Source of the DNA: Vreelandella halophila
GTDB lineage: Bacteria > Pseudomonadota > Gammaproteobacteria > Pseudomonadales > Oleiphilaceae
Assembly: GCF_009856365.1 (NCBI RefSeq)
Contig: NZ_WMEX01000006.1
Span: 124,001 to 188,000, forward strand
Direction of reading: 5' to 3'
DNA length: 64,000 nucleotides
In this document: in pieces, positions 9,480 through 17,710 of the stretch
How the letters are laid out: each line of letters starts with the position of its first letter
How positions within the stretch are numbered: the stretch's first letter is position 1
The notes under the pieces: model-generated
Database searches by the model: none
Seen by the model: the letters and a program-made list of their open reading frames with translations, nothing else
What the model was told of the DNA's origin: nothing
Made by a program: the position numbers and the translations under genes

Positions 9480-9669
9480 GGAGTGAGGAGGGGACTGTTG
9501 ATCGGGAAACGCTGTAAATATCTTTTAGCTGCGCTATCCTGCTTCGCTAAAAGATCCTGGGCTTGCCTCCTGCAAGCCCGTTTGCGCTTAGTCGCGCAAA
9601 CCCCAGTACGCTGCTCTTCTGCCATCCATGGCTCCAGAGCTTCCCGATTAACAGTCCCCTCCTCACTCC
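9480..9669. repeat. Structured repeat element, copy A (near-perfect terminal inverted repeats, inner hairpins)
   Basis: The element is bounded by 29-bp inverted arms (9480-9508 and 9641-9669) with one mismatch. Inside are perfect or near-perfect hairpins: 9520-9529 with 9546-9555 (10 bp), 9559-9566 with 9572-9579 (8 bp), 9580-9587 with 9594-9601 (8 bp), and a looser one across 9613-9640. A second copy with the same core lies at 48522-48710. It fills most of the 327-base gap between fadD and hrpA. A frame happens to stay open through it into hrpA, but nothing suggests it is translated. No target-site duplication or transposase was seen. Confidence 0.88.
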
Positions 9670-9706
9670 ACCTTTGAGATCCTTGCATTCCGGAGCGCAT
9701 CTTTCA

Positions 9707-12700
9707 TTGACTGAGCAAAGTACTGATTGGCGAACACAGATCAAGCAATCCCTGGCTGACTGCCGGCAGTGGGAGACTGCGCGCATCCTTCGGCTGATGG
9801 GCAAGGGGGATCCGGATCCGAAAAACCGGGATCGGATTGAGGCCCTTCTGCAGGAGGGGCAGGAGGCGCTGGCGCGGCGGCGCTCGCTGGTTCCCTCCAT
9901 TTCGTACCCCGAGTCGTTGCCGGTTTCGGAGCGGGTAGAGGATATCCGCTCGCTGCTGGAGCAGCATCAGGTAGTGATCGTTGCCGGTGAGACGGGGTCG
10001 GGCAAGACGACGCAGTTGCCGAAGATGGCGCTTGAGGCCGGGCGTGGCCGGCGCGGGCTGGTGGGGCATACCCAGCCGCGGCGGATTGCTGCGCGCACGG
10101 TGGCGCAGCGTCTGGCGGAAGAAATGGAGACCCGGGTCGGCGAGACGGTGGGTTACCAGGTGCGGTTCAGTGACCAGACCAGTGATGATTCACTGGTGAA
10201 GGTGATGACGGACGGCATCCTGCTGAATGAGCTGACCCATGACCGCTTTCTGGACCGCTACGACACCATCATTGTGGATGAGGCCCATGAGCGCAGTCTG
10301 AACATCGATTTCCTGTTGGGGGCGCTCAAACGGATTCTTCCGAAACGGCCTGACCTGAAGGTGATCATTACTTCGGCGACCATCGAGCTGGACCGCTTCA
10401 GTGCCTATTTTGACGATGCGCCGGTGCTGGAGGTTTCGGGGCGGACGCATCCGGTGGAGGTGCGGTATCGGCCGCTGGCGGACTCTGAGGATCCGGAGTC
10501 GGGCTGGCCAGGGGCGATCGAATCGGTCGTTCATGAGATCGAGGATTACGAGAAGGATCAGGGCAAGGGGCCCGGGGATATCCTGGTGTTCCTGCCGGGG
10601 GAGCGGGACATCCGGCAGGTGAGCAAGGAGCTGCGCCATGCGGATCTTCAGCACACCGAGGTGCTGCCGCTGTATGCGCGGCTGTCGAATCGCGAGCAGA
10701 ACCGGGTGTTCCAGCCCCATGGCGGGCGACGGATCGTGCTGGCCACCAATGTGGCCGAGACCTCGCTGACGGTGCCGGGCATCCATTACGTGATCGATAC
10801 GGGTCTGGCGCGGCTGAGCCGTTACAGCGTGCGCTCGAAGATGCAGCGCCTGCCGGTTGAGCCCATCGCCCAGGCCAGCGCGGAGCAGCGCAAGGGGCGC
10901 TGTGGGCGTGTGGCCCCCGGGATCTGTTTTCGACTCTATGACGAGTCGGATTTCCTGAATCGGCCCGAGTTCACGGACCCGGAGATCCGCCGGACCAACC
11001 TGGCGTCTGTGATCCTGCAGATGACGAACATGGGACTGGGCGACGTCAAGCGCTTCCCCTTCATCGACCCACCGGATAAGCGCCTGGTCAACGACGGCTA
11101 CAAGCTGCTGGAAGAGCTGGGGGCCGTGGATCGGGGACGCAAAGTAACCAAGGCTGGGCGGCGCATGGCGCGGCTGCCGGTGGACCCAAGGCTGGCGCGC
11201 ATGCTGCTGGCGGCTGAGCGGGAGGGCAGTCTGGCCGAGGTGGCGGTGATCGCGGCCGGACTCAGTATCCAGGACCCCCGTGAGCGCCCGGGCGACAAAC
11301 AGACCCAGGCGGACCAGGCGCACGCGCTGTTCCGCGACAACCATTCGGACTTCAACAGTCTGCTCAATCTATGGAACGCCTGGGAAGAGCAACGCCAGAC
11401 GCTGTCCGGCAATCAGCTCCAGAAGTGGTGCCGGAAGCATTTCGTGGCCTTTCTGCGCATGCGGGAGTGGCGCGACATTCACCGTCAGATCCTGCTGCTG
11501 GCAAAGGAGCAGGGCATGCGGGTGAATCAGCGGCCGGCAGACTATGCTTCCGTGCACCGGGCGCTTCTGGCCGGCCTGCTGGGCAATGTGGCGCTGAAGG
11601 AGGAGAAGGGCTGGTTCCACGGGACGCGTAACCGCAAATTCCGGATCTTTCCGGGCTCCGCACTGGCGAAGAAGCCACCGAAGTGGATCATGGCCGCCGA
11701 GATTGTGGAGACCAGCCAGGTGTTCGCGCGCATGGTGGCGGGGATCGAGGTGGAGTGGATCGAGCCACTCGCCGAACACGTGGTCCGGCGCAACCACGCG
11801 GAGCCGCACTGGGAGAAGAAGCGGGCCCAGGTCATGGCCATGGAGTCGGTCACACTCTATGGGCTGACCATCGTGGCCAATCGCCGCGTGGGGTACGCCC
11901 GGATCGACCCGGAGCTGTCTCGGGAGATCTTCATCCGCCGGGCCCTAGTGGAAGGCGAGTACAGGACCAGGGCCCCCTTCGTGCTGGCCAATCAGGAGTT
12001 GATCGAAGAGGTCACTTCGCTGGAGGACAAGGTTCGCCGGCGGGATCTGCTGGTGGATGAGGAGACCCTGTTCCAGTTCTACCATGAGCGCCTGCCCGCC
12101 GACATTGTCAGCGGCAAGGGTTTTGAGCGCTGGTGGAAGCAGCTTAACGACGAGCAACTCAGTCGCTTCTACCTGACCGAGTCCGATGTCTTCCAGAAAG
12201 AGCCCGGGACGGACACGCAGAGCCTGTATCCCGATACGCTGCAATGGCACGGCCTCACCTTTGAACTGCGCTATCATTTCGAACCGGGTACGGCCGAGGA
12301 CGGCGTGAGCATCCGGGTGCCGATAATGGCGCTCAAGCAGCTGCCGGTGGAGCGGCTGGGGTGGCTGGTGCCGGGGCTGCTGCGCGATCGCGCCATTGCC
12401 CTGGTGAAAAGCCTGCCCAAATCACTGCGCCGCAACTTTGTGCCGGTGCCGGACTTCGTGGACGCCGCCCTCGCCAATCTCACCCCCTGCAATGAACCAC
12501 TGCCCCGTAGACTGGGGGAACAGCTCCAGCGCATGACCGGCGTGCGGATACCCGAGGATGCGTGGGACCCGGATCACCTGCCTGACCATCTGCGCATGAA
12601 CGTGCAGGTGATTGATGACAAGGGCAACATCCTGGATCAGGGGCGGGATGTGGAGGGGCTGATCGCACGCCACGAGGATGAGGCTCACCAGGCGCTGGAA

Positions 12701-13600
12701 AGTGCCATGCAGGAGGCCCCGGAGGAATCCGAAGTTGAGACGGTTGTCTCCGACTGGCCGGGCGGCGACCTGCCGGAGAGTGTCGAGACCGAGCAGGGTG
12801 GCATGCAGGTTCGTGTCTATCCGGTTCTGGAAGATGAGGGGCAGGGGGTACGTCAGACGCAGGTGCTGGACCCGGTGCGGGCCTGGTACCTGAACCGTCG
12901 GGGAATTGCACGCATCCTGGTCAACCGGCTCGGCAATACCCTGCGGGATCTGGATCGAAGACTGCCCGGCTTCCATGAAGCATCGCTGCTGTTTGCCCCG
13001 GTCGGGCGCAAGACAGAGCTTCTGGACGATATGCTCATTGCGACGGCCCAGTCCCACTTCCTGGCGGAGCAGGCGCTGCCACGCAGCGAGCGGGATCTGG
13101 AGAGCTGCCTTGAAAGCGGCCGAAGTGACTTCATACCCGCGCTGGAAGCTAACAGCCGGCTCCTGCTCCAGATCATGGAGCGCCATCACCAGGTGATGAA
13201 GGGGTTGAAGGGCAAGATCCCGCTGAATGTTGCCCAGAGCATGGCGGACCTGAAGTTTCAGATGAGCCAGCTGATTTACCCGGGGTTCATGGCGGCAACG
13301 CCGCCGGAGTGGCTGAAGCATTTTCCACGTTACATGGACGCGGCGCTGATCCGGCTGGACAAGATGCCCCGGGAGGCAGGCCGTGAGCGTGCCTTTCTCT
13401 CGGAGTTCCAGCCCTTCTGGGACCGCTACGTCGAGAGACGCGAGGCACTGGCCGTGCAGGGGATCGAGGACGAGGCCCTGATCACCTACCGGTGGATGCT
13501 GGAGGAATACCGCGTGTCGTATTTCGCACAGCAGCTGGGAACCGCTGTAACGGTTTCCCCTCAGCGCCTGGAGCGCCAGTGGCAGCAGGTCCGCCGCTGA
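9707..13600 (+). CDS. hrpA: ATP-dependent RNA helicase HrpA
   Basis: This is a DEAH-box helicase with Walker A GETGSGKTT near residue 94 and the DEAH box near 191, followed by the HA2/OB-fold and the long HrpA-specific C-terminal region. The open frame extends back into the upstream repeat, but the TTG at 9707 with GGAG at 9692-9695 gives about 1297 residues, very close to the ~1300 of E. coli HrpA. HrpA is linked to ribosome rescue and mRNA processing. The start lies only 38 bases after the repeat, so the repeat may shape the 5' leader. Confidence 0.93.
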   Translation: MTEQSTDWRTQIKQSLADCRQWETARILRLMGKGDPDPKNRDRIEALLQEGQEALARRRSLVPSISYPESLPVSERVEDIRSLLEQHQVVIVAGETGSGKTTQLPKMALEAGRGRRGLVGHTQPRRIAARTVAQRLAEEMETRVGETVGYQVRFSDQTSDDSLVKVMTDGILLNELTHDRFLDRYDTIIVDEAHERSLNIDFLLGALKRILPKRPDLKVIITSATIELDRFSAYFDDAPVLEVSGRTHPVEVRYRPLADSEDPESGWPGAIESVVHEIEDYEKDQGKGPGDILVFLPGERDIRQVSKELRHADLQHTEVLPLYARLSNREQNRVFQPHGGRRIVLATNVAETSLTVPGIHYVIDTGLARLSRYSVRSKMQRLPVEPIAQASAEQRKGRCGRVAPGICFRLYDESDFLNRPEFTDPEIRRTNLASVILQMTNMGLGDVKRFPFIDPPDKRLVNDGYKLLEELGAVDRGRKVTKAGRRMARLPVDPRLARMLLAAEREGSLAEVAVIAAGLSIQDPRERPGDKQTQADQAHALFRDNHSDFNSLLNLWNAWEEQRQTLSGNQLQKWCRKHFVAFLRMREWRDIHRQILLLAKEQGMRVNQRPADYASVHRALLAGLLGNVALKEEKGWFHGTRNRKFRIFPGSALAKKPPKWIMAAEIVETSQVFARMVAGIEVEWIEPLAEHVVRRNHAEPHWEKKRAQVMAMESVTLYGLTIVANRRVGYARIDPELSREIFIRRALVEGEYRTRAPFVLANQELIEEVTSLEDKVRRRDLLVDEETLFQFYHERLPADIVSGKGFERWWKQLNDEQLSRFYLTESDVFQKEPGTDTQSLYPDTLQWHGLTFELRYHFEPGTAEDGVSIRVPIMALKQLPVERLGWLVPGLLRDRAIALVKSLPKSLRRNFVPVPDFVDAALANLTPCNEPLPRRLGEQLQRMTGVRIPEDAWDPDHLPDHLRMNVQVIDDKGNILDQGRDVEGLIARHEDEAHQALESAMQEAPEESEVETVVSDWPGGDLPESVETEQGGMQVRVYPVLEDEGQGVRQTQVLDPVRAWYLNRRGIARILVNRLGNTLRDLDRRLPGFHEASLLFAPVGRKTELLDDMLIATAQSHFLAEQALPRSERDLESCLESGRSDFIPALEANSRLLLQIMERHHQVMKGLKGKIPLNVAQSMADLKFQMSQLIYPGFMAATPPEWLKHFPRYMDAALIRLDKMPREAGRERAFLSEFQPFWDRYVERREALAVQGIEDEALITYRWMLEEYRVSYFAQQLGTAVTVSPQRLERQWQQVRR

Positions 13601-13637
13601 CGCCGTCCACCTGACACCCGGTGCCGATGTGTTAATA

Positions 13638-13650
13638 TCCTGAGTCAGGA
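13638..13650. promoter_or_regulatory. 13-bp palindrome upstream of the FabH-like gene
   Basis: TCCTGAGTCAGGA is a perfect palindrome around a central G. It lies 46 bases before the GTG start, adjacent to an AT-rich segment (GTTAATAT, 13631-13638) that could be a -10 region. It may be an operator. I could not match it to a known fatty-acid regulator site. Confidence 0.35.
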
Positions 13651-13695
13651 ACTATTTCACAGGTTCTCCATTCAACAACAACCGGAGTCTATCCC

Positions 13696-14817
13696 GTGTC
13701 CTCAGCAGTCATCAGCGCTACCGGTCTTTTCTCGCCGCCCAGCGTCATCGACAACGACGAACTGGTGGAAGCCTTCAACGCCTACGTCGAACGCCACAAC
13801 GAACGCAACGCGGCCGCGATTGAGCGTTGCGAGGTGGAAGCGCTGCAGCCTTCATCCTCGGCGTTCATCGAGAAAGCCTCAGGCATCAAGCGCCGGCATG
13901 TGATGGACAAGCAGGGCATACTGGATCCCGAACGCATGAAGCCGTCGATTCCGCAGCGCCCGAACTCGAACTATGGCATCCAGTGTGAAATGGCGGTCAA
14001 GGCCACGAATCAGGCGCTGGAGCGGGCCGGGATCAGGGCGCAGGATCTGGACGCGGTCGTTGTCGCCTGTTCGAATCTGGAACGCCCCTATCCGGCCGTG
14101 GCCGTTGAAGTACAGGATGCGCTGGGCGTGGAAGGCTTTGCGTACGACATGAACGTCGCCTGTAGTTCGGCGACCTTCGGCATCCAGAATGCCGTTGATG
14201 CCATCAATAACGGGCACGCCCGCACGGTGCTGGTTGTGAACCCGGAGATCTGCAGTGCCCATCTGAATTTCTGCGATCGGGACAGCCATTTCATTTTCGG
14301 CGACGCCTGCACCGCCATCATCGTCCAGCATCCGGATGATGTGCCGGCAGGGCGTGGCTTCGATGTTCTGGGCACACGGCTCAAGACGCGTTTTTCCAAC
14401 AACATCCGGAACAACTTCGGGTTCCTGAACCGTGCGGATGAATCCGGCATGGGGCAGGCGGACAAGCTGTTCGTTCAGGAAGGCCGCAAGGTGTTCAAGG
14501 AGGTTTCTCCGCTGGTGGCGGAGCTGATTGGCGAGCACCTGGGGGCGCTTGGTCTCGGCACCGATCAGTTGCGGCGCATGTGGCTGCACCAGGCGAACCT
14601 CAATATGAACGAGCTGATTGCCAAGCGGGTCCTTGGGCGTGATGCCGAGGTTGGCGAGGCGCCGGTGATACTGGATGAGTACGCCAATACCAGCTCCGCA
14701 GGCTCCATCATCGCCTTTGACCAGTACCAGGCCGACCTGAACAGTGGCGATTACGGCATCATCTGTTCCTTCGGAGCTGGCTACTCCATCGGTAACGTCG
14801 TGGTCCGCAAGCGCTGA
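13696..14817 (+). CDS. Beta-ketoacyl-ACP synthase III family protein (FabH-like)
   Basis: The 373-residue thiolase-fold enzyme has the catalytic triad of KAS III: C156 (in NVACSSATFG), H298 (in LHQAN) and N331 (in NTSSAGS). It is longer than canonical FabH (~317) and fits the Pseudomonas PA3286 type, reported to feed medium-chain acyl-CoA from beta-oxidation into fatty acid synthesis; that specificity is from knowledge of the family. The start is GTG with GGAG nine bases upstream. Nearby fadD and the convergent thioesterase agree with an acyl-CoA role. Confidence 0.85.
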   Translation: MSSAVISATGLFSPPSVIDNDELVEAFNAYVERHNERNAAAIERCEVEALQPSSSAFIEKASGIKRRHVMDKQGILDPERMKPSIPQRPNSNYGIQCEMAVKATNQALERAGIRAQDLDAVVVACSNLERPYPAVAVEVQDALGVEGFAYDMNVACSSATFGIQNAVDAINNGHARTVLVVNPEICSAHLNFCDRDSHFIFGDACTAIIVQHPDDVPAGRGFDVLGTRLKTRFSNNIRNNFGFLNRADESGMGQADKLFVQEGRKVFKEVSPLVAELIGEHLGALGLGTDQLRRMWLHQANLNMNELIAKRVLGRDAEVGEAPVILDEYANTSSAGSIIAFDQYQADLNSGDYGIICSFGAGYSIGNVVVRKR

Positions 14818-14838
14818 AGCGGCCCTATTGGCCGCTTT
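14817..14838. terminator. Stem-loop between convergent genes
   Basis: An 8-bp stem (AAGCGGCC at 14817-14824 with GGCCGCTT at 14830-14837) sits at the junction of the FabH-like gene and the convergent thioesterase gene and overlaps the latter's stop. The T-run is short, so termination may be weak. Confidence 0.45.
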
Positions 14839-15250
14839 CCGCGCTCAATGCCCGCAGGCGGTCGGGCAGGGGTGTGGGGCGGCCAGTGTCATGATTGATC
14901 CACACCACCTTGGCGCTGCCTGATGCATAGAGAGCATCATCATCAGCGCCAATTACCCGATAGAAGTTCTCCAGGCTGCTGTTGCCGGCCCTGCCGGTGC
15001 GCACTTCAACCCTGATCCTGGTGGGATAGACCAGTTCCTGGTGGAAGGTTGCGCTCGTGGTTACGATCACCGGGCCCTCGCCCTGGCCGTCCGCTGTCAG
15101 TGTGAGACTGTCGAACCAGCGGATTCGCGCCTCTTCAAAAAACCTGAAATACACCGTATTGTTCACATGGCCGTAGGCATCCTGGTCGCCCCAGCGGACA
15201 GGGAAGGTTTCCTCATGGACCAGTCGGCCCTCGGGTTGGTTTTCGGACAT
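14825..15250 (-). CDS. Acyl-CoA thioesterase, hot-dog fold (4HBT/YbgC-FadM type)
   Basis: The 141-residue protein has the 4HBT signature WGDQDAYGHVNN with the catalytic Asp, followed by FFEEARIRWFD. Such enzymes hydrolyse acyl-CoA thioesters in the cytosol. It converges on the FabH-like gene and diverges from mlaA across an 83-base promoter region, placing it in a lipid-metabolism cluster. Substrate chain length cannot be told from the sequence. Confidence 0.87.
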   Translation of the reverse strand: MSENQPEGRLVHEETFPVRWGDQDAYGHVNNTVYFRFFEEARIRWFDSLTLTADGQGEGPVIVTTSATFHQELVYPTRIRVEVRTGRAGNSSLENFYRVIGADDDALYASGSAKVVWINHDTGRPTPLPDRLRALSAESGQ

Positions 15251-15333
15251 GATGACTCCTGTTCTATGGATGGCGCTGATTCTAGGGCCGGAACAGATGA
15301 TTTCAATCCCCCTGCAGACAGGTTTACAGGTTG

Positions 15334-16125
15334 ATGATGCAACGAACCCTGCTCGCGTTCAGTCTCACCCTGGCACTGGCTACCGGTGCCAGTGCACAGC
15401 AGCCGGAAGACGGCTCCGCCAGCATGCTGCCCGACGATGCGGATCCACAGAAGGTGGCGGATACGTCCGCCTTTGACGACCGTGATCCCTGGGAGTCGTT
15501 CAACCGCAGCATCTTCACCTTCAACGAAGTGGTGGACCGCAACCTGCTCAAGCCTGTGGCGCGCGGCTACAACCGTGTCACGCCGGAGCCGGTGAATGAT
15601 GGGGTCAGCAATTTCTTCAGCAACCTGAGCGAGCCGGGTAACATTCTCAACAGCCTGCTCCAGGGCAAAGGCGAGGATGCGCTGGTCAGCACTGGCCGCT
15701 TTATCTTCAACACCACTTTCGGGTTGCTTGGGCTGGTGGATGTGGCCAGCTACATGGAATTGCCGGAAAAGGAAGAAGACTTCGGCCAGACCTTTGGGTA
15801 CTGGGGGGCCGACAGCGGCCCCTTCCTGATGCTGCCGTTCCTGGGCCCCTCAACGGTCCGGGATACAGCGGGCAGGGGAGTGGACTACGCCGTTCCGGAT
15901 CTCATGGACGAGGTGGACTCTCCCGAGGTCTATTTCCTTTATGCCCTCTACGGAGTGGATCTCAGGGCCTCACTGCTGAGCTACGAGGAGCAGATCACAG
16001 GTGATCGTTACACGTTCATACGCAATGCCTACCTGCAGCGTCGTGAATATCAGGTCAATGATGGCAGGGTGGAAAGTGACCCCTTTGCCAGGGACGATGA
16101 GGACATAATGCTCGAGGATTTCTGA
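15334..16125 (+). CDS. mlaA: MlaA/VacJ-family outer-membrane lipid asymmetry protein
   Basis: The protein matches MlaA across its length: DPWESFNRSIFTFNE, then the LLQGKGEDALVSTGRFIFN segment and the GQTFGYWG...PFLMLPFLGPST motif. MlaA removes misplaced phospholipids from the outer leaflet and hands them to MlaC. The N-terminal signal (ALATGASAQQ) looks like a signal peptidase I type, and no lipobox cysteine is present, unlike the E. coli lipoprotein. I start at one of the adjacent ATGs rather than the TTG at 15331. Confidence 0.9.
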   Translation: MMQRTLLAFSLTLALATGASAQQPEDGSASMLPDDADPQKVADTSAFDDRDPWESFNRSIFTFNEVVDRNLLKPVARGYNRVTPEPVNDGVSNFFSNLSEPGNILNSLLQGKGEDALVSTGRFIFNTTFGLLGLVDVASYMELPEKEEDFGQTFGYWGADSGPFLMLPFLGPSTVRDTAGRGVDYAVPDLMDEVDSPEVYFLYALYGVDLRASLLSYEEQITGDRYTFIRNAYLQRREYQVNDGRVESDPFARDDEDIMLEDF

Positions 16126-16179
16126 TCGGCGGCTATACTCCGGTCAGGTAGTCCCGGGCAGTGGCCAGTGGAGTCCATT

Positions 16180-17643
16180 ATGAACCGCAGGATCGCGCAT
16201 TACCGCAAGCTGCTCAGCCAGGCCCGCACCTATGAACAGTGGAAGGCGGCGGCACTGGAGCTGGATTACCTGGAAGGCAATGTGGAATGGAAGGAGGCGT
16301 TCGCCTCCGAGTTCTACAACTACAACCTCATCCATGACCGCCTGAGGGAGCTGCGCCACTACCACCAGACCGGCGACTATGCCCGGCTCAAGCGCGCGAT
16401 CCGGGAAGGGCTCCATCACGATCTCGGCAACATCTCGAACCCCGCGCTCTACCACAACAGCTATGTGGGCACCAAGCACCTGATCGAGGAATACGTGAAC
16501 CAGGTGTGCGAGTCCATCAACCTGCTGTGTGACACCCCCATGCAGGAGCTGCCCGAAAGCGAAAAGCTGGGCTTCTTCAAGGATACCCTGCTGAGCTATG
16601 GCCGCCCGGCATTGCTGCTCAGCGGCGGCGCCACGCTTGGCCTGTTCCACCTGGGGGTGATCCGCACCCTCTGGGAACGGGATCTGCTCCCGCAGGTCAT
16701 CTCCGGGTCCAGCGCCGGGGCTGTGATGGCGGCGATGGTTGGAACCACACCGGACGATGAGCTGGACCAGCTTCTGGAGCCGGAACGCCACAACCTCAAG
16801 GCCTGGCGCTGGAAGGGGGTGATCAATGGCCTTCGCGGGGCCGGGTTCATGGACCAGGGCGTACTGGAGCAGTGCCTGAGAGAGAATATCGGGGAGTTCA
16901 CCTTCGAGGAGGCGTTCCAGCACACTGGCCGTTCCACCAACATCAGTGTGTCATCGGACCAGGGCCAGCATGGGGCGCGGCTGCTCAGTGGCTATACCTC
17001 GCCCTATATGCTGGTATGGAGCGCCGCTCTGGCCTCCTCTGCGGTTCCCGGGGTCTTTCCGCCCGTGCAGTTGCAGAAGAAGGATCACCAGGGGGCTACG
17101 GTGCCCTACATGCCACGCCTGCGCTTCGTGGACGGTTCGGTGGTGAGTGACCTGCCGCGCGAACGCCTGATGCACCTGTACGATGTGAATTTTACGCTGG
17201 TCAGCCAGACCAACCCGCATGTGGTTCCGTTTCTGCGCCGGGATCATGGACAGTCCCGGGAGAGCCTCGCCAGTCTGCCCCTGTCACTGCTGAAAGCGGA
17301 GATGCAGTTCCATGGCAAGGGGCTGTTCGATGTGCTGAGGCGGCGCATGCGGCCGGAACTTGCCCGCCAGGCCTGCGGCCAGATCTATACCATCATGGCG
17401 CAGCAGTACCAGGGGGACGTGACCCTGGCACCGCGCTACCGGATGCGGCACTTCCGGCGCATGATGTCGAACCCGTCGCCGGAATTCGTGCGCGAGATGA
17501 TGCTGGAGGGGGAACGTGCCACCTGGCCGCTGATCTCCCAGATCCGGACCCATGCCAAGATCTCGCGCACGCTGGAGGGCTGCATCCGGCGCCTGCGCCA
17601 GCACAACCGCAAGGGCGCCGAGCTGCACGTAATCGCGAGCTGA
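16180..17643 (+). CDS. Patatin-like phospholipase with N-terminal DUF3336
   Basis: The 487-residue protein joins an N-terminal DUF3336 region (YRKLLSQARTYEQWKAAALELD) to a patatin domain. It has the oxyanion glycines (SGGATLGLFHLG), the GSSAG elbow with nucleophile S178 and the catalytic Asp in DGSV. This architecture is shared with eukaryotic TGL/SDP1 triacylglycerol lipases, so it may act on storage lipids or phospholipids. I chose the ATG at 16180 (GGAG six bases upstream) over the GTG at 16168. It follows mlaA closely. Confidence 0.87.
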   Translation: MNRRIAHYRKLLSQARTYEQWKAAALELDYLEGNVEWKEAFASEFYNYNLIHDRLRELRHYHQTGDYARLKRAIREGLHHDLGNISNPALYHNSYVGTKHLIEEYVNQVCESINLLCDTPMQELPESEKLGFFKDTLLSYGRPALLLSGGATLGLFHLGVIRTLWERDLLPQVISGSSAGAVMAAMVGTTPDDELDQLLEPERHNLKAWRWKGVINGLRGAGFMDQGVLEQCLRENIGEFTFEEAFQHTGRSTNISVSSDQGQHGARLLSGYTSPYMLVWSAALASSAVPGVFPPVQLQKKDHQGATVPYMPRLRFVDGSVVSDLPRERLMHLYDVNFTLVSQTNPHVVPFLRRDHGQSRESLASLPLSLLKAEMQFHGKGLFDVLRRRMRPELARQACGQIYTIMAQQYQGDVTLAPRYRMRHFRRMMSNPSPEFVREMMLEGERATWPLISQIRTHAKISRTLEGCIRRLRQHNRKGAELHVIAS

Positions 17644-17710
17644 GCCTGTACGCTCCGGGAGCCGCCCGCTATCATGAGCGGTCTCTTAACCGACCTTTGG
17701 ACAGGAGCGC

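Noticed and set aside
9480-9669. Classical insertion sequence or MITE with target-site duplication
   Set aside because: Inverted ends are clear, but no flanking direct duplication is visible for either copy and no transposase is encoded, so I call it only a structured repeat.
9306-9677. 123-residue frame covering the fadD end, terminator and structured repeat
   Set aside because: It crosses a strong terminator and a non-coding repeat; no homology or start signal is visible.
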